In this document: positions 58,234 through 64,000 of the stretch, piece after piece
How positions within the stretch are numbered: position 1 is the first letter of the stretch
How the letters are laid out: the number at the start of each line of letters is the position of its first letter
DNA from: MWDV01 sp964634255
Lineage (GTDB): Bacteria > Verrucomicrobiota > Verrucomicrobiia > Limisphaerales > MWDV01
Assembly: GCA_964634255.1 (NCBI GenBank)
Contig: CAZWJC010000004.1
Location: forward strand, 1 to 64,000
Direction of reading: 5' to 3'
Length of the DNA stretch: 64,000 nt
The notes under the pieces: generated by a model
Seen by the model: only the letters and a program-made list of their open reading frames with translations
Databases searched by the model: none
What the model was told of the DNA's origin: nothing
Program-made: the position numbers and the translations under genes

Positions 58234-60321
58234 TTAACAGTCGAACCAGCTCTGGGTGCCATCCGGCCCGATGAAACCCACCGTCTTCCCTGCCTTCGGC
58301 GCAGCCGCGGGTGTGGAGGTGGGCGCGGGTTTACTGGCCGGCTCACTTGGCTTTTCCCCCGCCGGCTTGATCTCGCGGCCGTTGTCCTGTTCCGTGCCGT
58401 CGGGCGGGCGGAGCAGGACTTTCTCGCCTTCCTTCAAGCCCTTCTTGATCTCGATGAACTCGTCGGTGAACTCGCCGATCTCGACCTCGCGCCGCTCGGG
58501 TTTCAGCCCGCCGGTTACGTAGCAAACCTGCTTGCCTTCGTTGAGTGACACTGCTTGCACCGGGATGTGGACCACGTCCGGTAACTTGTTCACCAGGATT
58601 TCCACCTTGGCGCTCATGCCGGGCTTCACCCAGTCGTGCGTGCCGTCAATGGCGATGGTTACGCCATAGACCTTCAGGTCCGGGTTCATCCAACGGTTCT
58701 GCGAATCGGGCAGCACGCCAACCTTTGTCACTTCGCCTTCCAGGACCTTGTCCGGAAAGGCGTCCACCGTGATGCGGGCCTTCTGGCCTTTCTGGACCTT
58801 CTTGATGTAGGTCTCGTGGATTTTGACCTTCACCGACATGCGGGTCATGTCCGGGATGGTAATGATGGCCTGGCGCTCGCGCACGGTCGCACCCTCGCGC
58901 ACCCTCTCCTCGCCGCCGTAGTAGAACTCCTCGTCGCGCCCGCCGCCATAGACCACCAGGCCGGGCTTCTTCGCCGCGATGATGCATTTCTCCTGCTGCT
59001 CATTCAGGTCTTTGCGCTGGCGCGACTGGACCTGGTACTGTCCCTGCGCCGACCGCAACCGCGCATCTGCCTGCGCGAGCTTGGAGATCGCCAGCCGGCG
59101 GGTCTTGTCCATCTCGCGCACGGCGTCCAAGTATTTCGAGAGCGATTCCTCGGCGGACTTGGCGAAGTCGTATTTGAGGAACAGGGTGCGGGCCGTCTCG
59201 GCGGTCTGGACTTTGAGCCGGCTGTTGTCATTGGCGAGTTCATCGCGCTGGAGATCGTTCTTCGTCACAAAACCCTTGTCGAACAGCCGCCGCGTGCCTT
59301 CGAGCGTGGAGGTGGACTGGCCCAATTCCTTTTGCGCGACCTGGAGGTCGTCATCAAACTTGCGCAGCTTCTGCTTGGCCTCGCCGTCGCCGAGCACATT
59401 CGGATCGGCGTATTTCATGAAATCAATCGCGCTGGGGGACGGCAACTGGAAGCTGGCTTCGCGCGGCTCGGCGGCAGCACTGGCGGATTCGGAAGGCGGC
59501 GCGACGGGAGCCGGGCCGGCTTCGCCTCTGCCAACCGGACCGCCGGACCGGACGACTGTGCGGGCCTGGCGTGCGGCATCGCCCGATGACGCCTTCGCCT
59601 GCATGGCTGCCGCCAGCGCCTTGGCCTGTTCTGGCGTGAGTTGGGGGAGCGTGCCGGGGGCGATCGGCGCAGCGGGCGGCTTGTTCGACCGTCCGTTACC
59701 CTGAGCTTCGCTCGCGGGAGAAGCCAGGTTCGGCGCCTCGACGCTGTTGGTGCTGGCCTCGGCGATCAGCTTCTCCAGCCCCAGCTCCTTCACGATCTCG
59801 TCCGTGGCGGCGGCGCCGAGGAACTTGTCGAAATCCATCCGCGCGAACCGGAGTTTCTGCTCGGCGGCCTTGATGTCGCTCTGGTTCTGGTTCAACTGGA
59901 TTTCGTAGTTCTGCTGAGACTCAGTGAGATTGGCCAGGGCGGATTGGTACTGGATTTCCTGCTGGGCGATCTGCTTTTCCAGCTCCGAGGAATCCAGTTC
60001 CACCAGCACCTTGTTGGTCTTCACGTCGTCGTCGGTGACGAGGTAGCCTTCCTCGACGATTTTCAGAATCTTCGTGCCCTGGTAACCAACGCGGACTTCG
60101 CATTTGATCTCTTGCGATTCGAGGGCCTGGAGACTGCCGCCTTCGAGGACGGTGATTTCGAGCGGGCCACGCTTGGCGATAAACGTGGGGATGTTGCTGG
60201 CGCCGGCCGCGCCGCGTTGCCAGACAAACCAGCCGCCGGCGACCACGATGGCCAGCGCCACCGCCAGCCGCCAGCGTGGTTGCCGCCGAATGAAGCCGAT
60301 GAGATTACCGAGCTTTTGCAT
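58234..60321 (-). CDS. MacA/HlyD-like periplasmic adaptor with long insertion
   Basis: A 695-residue membrane fusion protein. One N-terminal helix (about 16-36, WRLAVALAIVVAGGWFVW) precedes the biotinyl-lipoyl half with GSLQALESQEIKCEVR. The coiled-coil hairpin follows (LEKQIAQQEIQYQSALANLTESQQNYEI and onward), then the second lipoyl and beta-barrel part (REGATVRERQAIITIPDMTRMSVKVKIHETYIKKVQKGQ), and a Pro/Ala-rich tail. Between about residues 190 and 297, in the first helix of the hairpin, sits a low-complexity block rich in Pro, Ala, Ser, Gly and Gln. Known MacA proteins are near 370 residues, so this block and the tail explain much of the extra length. The ATG at 60321 is preferred (GGA eight bases upstream). 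It works with the TolC gene upstream and the ATPase-permease genes downstream. Confidence 0.88.
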   Translation of the reverse strand: MQKLGNLIGFIRRQPRWRLAVALAIVVAGGWFVWQRGAAGASNIPTFIAKRGPLEITVLEGGSLQALESQEIKCEVRVGYQGTKILKIVEEGYLVTDDDVKTNKVLVELDSSELEKQIAQQEIQYQSALANLTESQQNYEIQLNQNQSDIKAAEQKLRFARMDFDKFLGAAATDEIVKELGLEKLIAEASTNSVEAPNLASPASEAQGNGRSNKPPAAPIAPGTLPQLTPEQAKALAAAMQAKASSGDAARQARTVVRSGGPVGRGEAGPAPVAPPSESASAAAEPREASFQLPSPSAIDFMKYADPNVLGDGEAKQKLRKFDDDLQVAQKELGQSTSTLEGTRRLFDKGFVTKNDLQRDELANDNSRLKVQTAETARTLFLKYDFAKSAEESLSKYLDAVREMDKTRRLAISKLAQADARLRSAQGQYQVQSRQRKDLNEQQEKCIIAAKKPGLVVYGGGRDEEFYYGGEERVREGATVRERQAIITIPDMTRMSVKVKIHETYIKKVQKGQKARITVDAFPDKVLEGEVTKVGVLPDSQNRWMNPDLKVYGVTIAIDGTHDWVKPGMSAKVEILVNKLPDVVHIPVQAVSLNEGKQVCYVTGGLKPERREVEIGEFTDEFIEIKKGLKEGEKVLLRPPDGTEQDNGREIKPAGEKPSEPASKPAPTSTPAAAPKAGKTVGFIGPDGTQSWFDC

Positions 60322-60358
60322 TTTGGGATTCCGTTGGGCGAAGGCAAATCGCCGCGAG

Positions 60359-60438
60359 GTCTTGGAGTGCGGCGGCCCTCCGCCGCTTTGGGAATTGTGC
60401 GACTCCGAAAGCGCCAGAGGGCTGGCGCAGTCCAAGAC
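60359..60438. repeat. Inverted repeat pair (family E) between MacA and TolC genes
   Basis: GTCTTGGAGTGCGGCGGCCC (from 60359) faces ...GGGCTGGCGCAGTCCAAGAC (to 60438), with further complementary CGCCGCTTTGG and GAAAGCGCC segments. This is another compact repeat in the same region. I see no T-run. It occupies most of the gap between the two genes. Confidence 0.65.
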
Positions 60439-60483
60439 GCTGGCGCGCCAAAGCTGACCGATTGGAGTTCAGCATGCGGGAGT

Positions 60484-62358
60484 TCATTGCGCGGGAAGGC
60501 CGGCGGGATTGCGGTCTTTGGCGGGCGGGACTGGTTGGAACACCGGTCCTGGCTGGGCTTCCGTAGGTGGGTGGTCCGGACTCTGGCTGGCTGGTTGGGA
60601 CACCGAACGGGTGTCTTTGACTTCCTCCCATTGCCCGTTGTCCTTGATGTAGAGAATGCCCATGTTGTTCCAGAACTGGAGGCGGGCGATGGTGTGGGCC
60701 ACGAGCGCCTGGGTGCGCTGGTTCTTGGAGTTCACCAGATCGTTCTGGGCGTCCACTTGGTCCTGCGCCTTGGCGCGGCCCAGTTCCGCCAGGAGGTTTT
60801 GCTCCTCAACGCGCCGCTCGGCGAGGTTCAGGCCGATTTCGCTGATCTCGTAATTCCGCTTCGCCTGTTCGAGCGTGCGCCAACTGTCGCGGACCTGGAG
60901 CTTGATTTCGTCCTCTTGCTGCGCGACGACGCGAACGGAGCGGTCGCGCGCGATCAGGGCGGTCCGGTAGGTGTTCATTTCGGCGGTGCGATCAAGGCCG
61001 GGGTCCACATTCAGACCGGCGCTGTAACGGTAGCGATCGAAGTCCAGTTTCGGAAAGCCCGAGTTGTCGTCCGGGTTGCTGTTCACCGCAACCGATGAAG
61101 TGAAGTCCACCCGGGGCTTGAGCATATTCACGGCAACCTTCACCTTGCGGTCGGCATCTTCGAGTTCCTCCTTGGTGTTCTGGTAATCCAGTCGGGCGGC
61201 GAGCGCGACTTTGATGGAATTCTCGACGCTGATTTCCGGGTGGCGAATCTGGAGCGCCTCCAATTCGGCGTCGTCCAGCACGATGTTTTCGTCCACGGTC
61301 AGGCCGAGCAAGAGTTTGAAATTGTCGAGCGCCTGCTTGTAGCTGCGGATGCTGTTGATCCAGGCGCTCTCGGAGGAGAGTTCCTGTTGCGCCAGACGGC
61401 CCAGGTTCGACTGCGTCTCCCGCCCTTCCTCGGCCAGCGCGCGGGTGCGCTCGGCGTTCTTGCGGGAGCTCTGCAAGTCGAGAAAGCTGTTGCGGGCCCG
61501 GTCCCGATCGCCGAGCACGCCGTAGTAGCTGGAGGCGACCAGTACGCTGAACTCGCGGCGGTAGCGCACGAAATCCCGCAGGTCATAGATCATCTGTCGC
61601 TCGGCTTGGGTGAGCGCCTCCTTCTGCTGCTTGAAGCCGGCGTCGCGCAGCAAGGGGCTGACAAATGTGGCGCTGAGCTGCGACGAAGTCGTCACCCGCG
61701 GGTCGCCGGTGACGAAGCGCATGAAATCTGCGGTGAAGGCTGTGGTCAGTCGACCCACGCCGGCAATGAGCCAACTGGCGCTGATTTCGCCCCCGGCGTT
61801 GACGTGCTGCTGCTCGACGAGATTGTCGCTCACGACGGGCTTCAACTCGCCGGTGGCGGCGTCAATCTCGTAGCTTACGGTTTGCTCGGTCTGGCCGTTG
61901 AAGCTGCCGTTGCCGCTGGCGGAGAAGATGGGGGTGAAGTTGTGGCGGGTGAGCGTGAGCGAGAGAGCCGCGAGGTAGAGCTGTTCCTTGCGATTCTGGT
62001 AGGCGCGGCTGTGTCGGATCGCGAGGAGCAGCGCATCTTCCAGCCGCAACTGGCGCGCGCCCCGTTCGGATTCCCCGTATGGCCCGAGGAACTCCTGCAC
62101 GTTCGTGGCCAGCGGCAGGCTGGCGAGGGAAATGACGTTGGTACGCTCGATGGTGAACTGGCGGTCCATGTTCGGCACGGCGGGTGACTTTTCCCGCACC
62201 ACCCCGTACGCAGCTTTGTCCGCCGACTTGCGATAGTGGTTGGCCGTACAGCCGGCCAGGGCCAGGATCAAAGCAAGACTGCCCAGCCATCTCCACCCCG
62301 TTGAAATGTATCCGCGCGACTCCAATGTGTTAGTGGACCGGTGGCCGGCCCGTTTCAT
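60484..62358 (-). CDS. TolC family outer-membrane efflux lipoprotein
   Basis: A 624-residue outer-membrane channel. Residues 1-37 are a lipoprotein signal ending LALILALAGC. Two OEP repeats follow: the first with LEDALLLAIRHSRAYQNRKEQLYLAAL, the second near ALAARLDYQNTKEELEDADRKV, each with a long helix and paired strands (FTPIFSASGNGSFNG; VDFTSSVAVNSN). The C-terminal Pro-rich tail (SQPASQSPDHPPTEAQPGPV) is unusual. It is longer than E. coli TolC by about 130 residues. It stands 163 bases before the MacA gene on the same strand, so the locus reads TolC, MacA, then ATPase and permease. A tripartite pump for a peptide or lipid substrate is the likely role. Confidence 0.9.
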   Translation of the reverse strand: MKRAGHRSTNTLESRGYISTGWRWLGSLALILALAGCTANHYRKSADKAAYGVVREKSPAVPNMDRQFTIERTNVISLASLPLATNVQEFLGPYGESERGARQLRLEDALLLAIRHSRAYQNRKEQLYLAALSLTLTRHNFTPIFSASGNGSFNGQTEQTVSYEIDAATGELKPVVSDNLVEQQHVNAGGEISASWLIAGVGRLTTAFTADFMRFVTGDPRVTTSSQLSATFVSPLLRDAGFKQQKEALTQAERQMIYDLRDFVRYRREFSVLVASSYYGVLGDRDRARNSFLDLQSSRKNAERTRALAEEGRETQSNLGRLAQQELSSESAWINSIRSYKQALDNFKLLLGLTVDENIVLDDAELEALQIRHPEISVENSIKVALAARLDYQNTKEELEDADRKVKVAVNMLKPRVDFTSSVAVNSNPDDNSGFPKLDFDRYRYSAGLNVDPGLDRTAEMNTYRTALIARDRSVRVVAQQEDEIKLQVRDSWRTLEQAKRNYEISEIGLNLAERRVEEQNLLAELGRAKAQDQVDAQNDLVNSKNQRTQALVAHTIARLQFWNNMGILYIKDNGQWEEVKDTRSVSQPASQSPDHPPTEAQPGPVFQPVPPAKDRNPAGLPAQ

Positions 62359-62614
62359 TCAATTTTTACCGCGCCCGCTGCCTCTTTCTTGTGGGCCACC
62401 TCGCCGTCCAACGAGTTTCAAACCCGCGGACTCGCGATGGTTGCGCCCGCCTGAAACAGCGGTCTCGGGTCATTGGACCGTGCCCGCCCCGTCCCGTCAC
62501 GCCGAAAAGCCGCGACTCGCAAGTCGTCGTCTTTTCTCGGTCCGGCCCGGCAACACTCGAATTTTTGTTCGCCGCGGGCGTCCGATGGCTACTAAACTCT
62601 GTCCCATCGGAAAC
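62359..62614. promoter_or_regulatory. Divergent promoter region of TolC and Gld-like ABC genes
   Basis: This 256-base gap lies between the divergent TolC and ABC ATPase starts and should contain both promoters. No convincing -35/-10 pair, operator or coding frame was recognised. A frame that stays open from 62240 into the ATPase gene is not considered real. Confidence 0.4.
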
Positions 62615-63574
62615 ATGAGCAGTGAATGGATGATTGAGGTGGCGAACCTGACCAAGCGTTATGCGGGTCGGGCCGCCGTCTCAGATATTTCCTTCCAGGT
62701 CGCCCGTGGGGAGATCGTGGGATTGCTGGGCCCGAACGGGGCGGGCAAGAGCACCACCATGCGCATCCTGTCCTGCTTCATGCCGGCCACGTCTGGCACG
62801 GTGCGGGTGGCGGGCTACGATGTCTTCGAGCAATCGCTGGAGGTGCGGCGGCGCATCGGGTTCATGCCCGAGAACAACCCGCTGCATCCGGAGATGCGGG
62901 TGCGCGAGTACTTGAAGTTCCGGGCGCGGCTGAAGGGGCTCGGCATTGGCCGCTCGCGCGAACGGGTGGATGTGGTGATGGAACAGTGTGGGATTACCGA
63001 CGTGAGCCGCCGCATCATCGGCCACCTCTCCAAAGGCTATCGCCAGCGGGTCGGCTTAGCCGATGCCTTGGTGCATGAGCCGGACCTGATCATTCTCGAT
63101 GAGCCGACGATCGGGCTGGATCCGCACCAAATCCGCGCGGTGCGGCAATTGATCAAAAGCCTCGCCACGTCGCACACGGTTCTGCTCTCGACGCACATCC
63201 TCCCCGAGGCGGAGATGACCTGCAACCGGATGCTCATCCTGTACGAGGGGCGGGTTCTCGCCACCGGGACGCCGGAGAATCTCCAGCGCGTGATGAGCAG
63301 CACCAGCCAGATCATTGCCGAGATTGCGGCGCCGGAGGCGGCGCTGCGCGAGGTGTGGGCGCAAACGGCGGAGGTCGAGCAATACGACGTGTCGGCCGCA
63401 GAAGGGGAGTATTTCCGGTGTGCGCTGACGCCGCGTGACGGGGCGGACTTGCGCGGCTTGGTCTTCAGCATTGCCAAGGACCGCGGCTGGGCGCTGCGCG
63501 AGTTGACCCGCAACCGCCACTCGCTGGAGGACATCTACGTGCAGGTCACCCGAACCGATGAGGAGGAAGGCTGA
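62615..63574 (+). CDS. ABC transporter ATP-binding protein, GldA-like
   Basis: A 319-residue ATPase. Walker A is LLGPNGAGKSTTMRILS, the Q-loop-to-signature region includes GFMPENNPLHPEMRVREYL and HLSKGYRQRVGLADALVHEP (signature LSKGYRQ), Walker B is LIILDEPTIGLDP and the switch is LLSTHILPEAE. The long C-terminal domain (about 225-319) ending NRHSLEDIYVQVTR marks the GldA/NatA-like group that partners ABC-2 permeases. The ATG at 62615 is used; an in-frame ATG at 62630 is close by. Its stop overlaps the next gene's start (TGATG) after an AGGAGGAAGG ribosome site, so the ATPase and permease are coupled. In Bacteroidetes this pair serves gliding; in other phyla the function is open. Confidence 0.93.
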   Translation: MSSEWMIEVANLTKRYAGRAAVSDISFQVARGEIVGLLGPNGAGKSTTMRILSCFMPATSGTVRVAGYDVFEQSLEVRRRIGFMPENNPLHPEMRVREYLKFRARLKGLGIGRSRERVDVVMEQCGITDVSRRIIGHLSKGYRQRVGLADALVHEPDLIILDEPTIGLDPHQIRAVRQLIKSLATSHTVLLSTHILPEAEMTCNRMLILYEGRVLATGTPENLQRVMSSTSQIIAEIAAPEAALREVWAQTAEVEQYDVSAAEGEYFRCALTPRDGADLRGLVFSIAKDRGWALRELTRNRHSLEDIYVQVTRTDEEEG

Positions 63575-64000
63575 TGCGCGTCTATTTCACGCTCATGCGG
63601 CGGGAACTCAGCGCGTACTTCGCCTCGATGACGGGCTACGTGGTCATTGCGGCGACGGCGTTTCTCGTCGGCATGAGCTTCGTGGACCTCATCCGGTCGG
63701 TGCAGTCCACGCCGATGCCCATGCACGTGACGGAGGTGTTCTACCAGACACCGTACTTCTGGATGATCCTGGTTTTGACCGCGCCGGTGGTCACGATGCG
63801 GTTGTTTGCGCAAGAGAAGTTCTCCGGGACGTTCGAAACGCTGATGACCACGCCGGTGCGGGAGATGGAGCTGGTGCTGGCCAAGTTCAGTGCCGCGCTC
63901 GCGTTCTACTTGCTGATGTGGTTGCCGCTGCTGGGCTGCATCCTCGTGATCCGCCGGTTTGCCGGCGAGGCTCCGGGCATGAATTGGGCGGTGATCGGCA
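63574..64000 (+). CDS. ABC-2 type permease, GldF-like (3' end outside window)
   Basis: The first 142 residues are visible. MRVYFTLMRRELSAYFASM, a short amphipathic start, precedes hydrophobic segments at about 20-40 (TGYVVIAATAFLVGMSFVDLI) and 60-75 (FWMILVLTAPVVTMRLFAQE), and the EKFSGTFETLMTTPVREMELVLAKFSAALAFYLLMWLPLL part. The E-x-x-x-G-T-x-E-x-L-M-T-x-P phrase is typical of ABC-2 permeases. The ATG overlaps the ATPase stop (TGATG), with strong AGGAGG upstream. It forms the transmembrane half of the ATPase at 62615. A complete GldF/GldG arrangement would be expected to continue past 64000. Confidence 0.88.
   Translation, partial: MRVYFTLMRRELSAYFASMTGYVVIAATAFLVGMSFVDLIRSVQSTPMPMHVTEVFYQTPYFWMILVLTAPVVTMRLFAQEKFSGTFETLMTTPVREMELVLAKFSAALAFYLLMWLPLLGCILVIRRFAGEAPGMNWAVIG

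Noticed and set aside
62240..62614. N-terminal extension of the Gld-like ATPase
   Set aside because: It overlaps the divergent TolC gene start and has no domain; the family's usual N-terminus begins at 62615 or 62630.
1..64000. CRISPR arrays, rRNA genes and intact transposases
   Set aside because: No regularly spaced direct repeats with unique spacers, no rRNA-like sequence and no transposase motifs were recognised on either strand; the repeats found are inverted hairpin types.

Overview
The window looks like a chromosomal segment of a high-GC, Gram-negative bacterium of the Verrucomicrobiota, most likely the Pedosphaera/Limisphaera side of the phylum. This rests on inference from several traits together: many secreted carbohydrate-active and FG-GAP/PQQ-propeller proteins, a DUF1559-like pseudopilin, a DUF1080 protein, a BBP2-type outer-membrane porin, and several families of hairpin-forming intergenic repeats. 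No rRNA, tRNA or CRISPR array was recognised, and no intact transposase.

Layout. Positions 1-2765 hold the end of an FAD oxidoreductase, a membrane polyferredoxin and ribonuclease HI. Positions 2782-16567 are a carbohydrate/exo-enzyme region: nucleoside hydrolase, GH5-like enzyme, sugar-isomerase-fold protein, GH28, six-hairpin glycosidase and a 1245-residue GHL10/Ig protein. Positions 16602-25535 carry a Xer-type recombinase, an M20 amidohydrolase, a dipeptide epimerase, an FG-GAP protein, an FKBP-type isomerase, a TIM-barrel/DUF1080 pair and another GH-like enzyme. Positions 25740-29074 encode a coupled FIST sensor and hybrid histidine kinase. Positions 29146-31553 encode two late heme enzymes, and hemL lies apart at 51739-53025.

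Positions 31784-34445 form a compact VTC-domain / DUF4956 / membrane-fusion-protein operon, the best candidate here for an under-described system. Positions 34564-41179 are mostly housekeeping and regulation: YicC, guanylate kinase, a stand-alone CoaC, a membrane histidine kinase, an NtrC-type regulator, a small membrane protein and a squalene/presqualene synthase. Positions 41691-48442 hold a surface-protein group in which two paralogous PQQ-like propellers bracket a pseudopilin and an FG-GAP protein with an in-frame UGA. Positions 48415-54383 contain an HflC/HflK-like SPFH pair, another FG-GAP protein, hemL and a porin with a clear terminator.

Positions 54618-62358 are a minus-strand TolC-MacA-MacB-type tripartite export locus. 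It is split by a segment that contains a duplicated 5' end of the ATPase gene, a 135-bp multi-hairpin element, a second repeat and two small genes. The window ends in a Gld-like ABC ATPase and the start of its ABC-2 permease.

Several adjacent genes overlap at their stop and start codons (ATGA or TGATG), which indicates real co-translated units: FIST-kinase, hemY-hemH, coaC-kinase, ntrC-small membrane protein, hflK-hflC and ABC ATPase-permease. Five secreted proteins end in the same kind of short C-terminal module, finishing in FYR-like residues, which points to a shared surface fate or fold.
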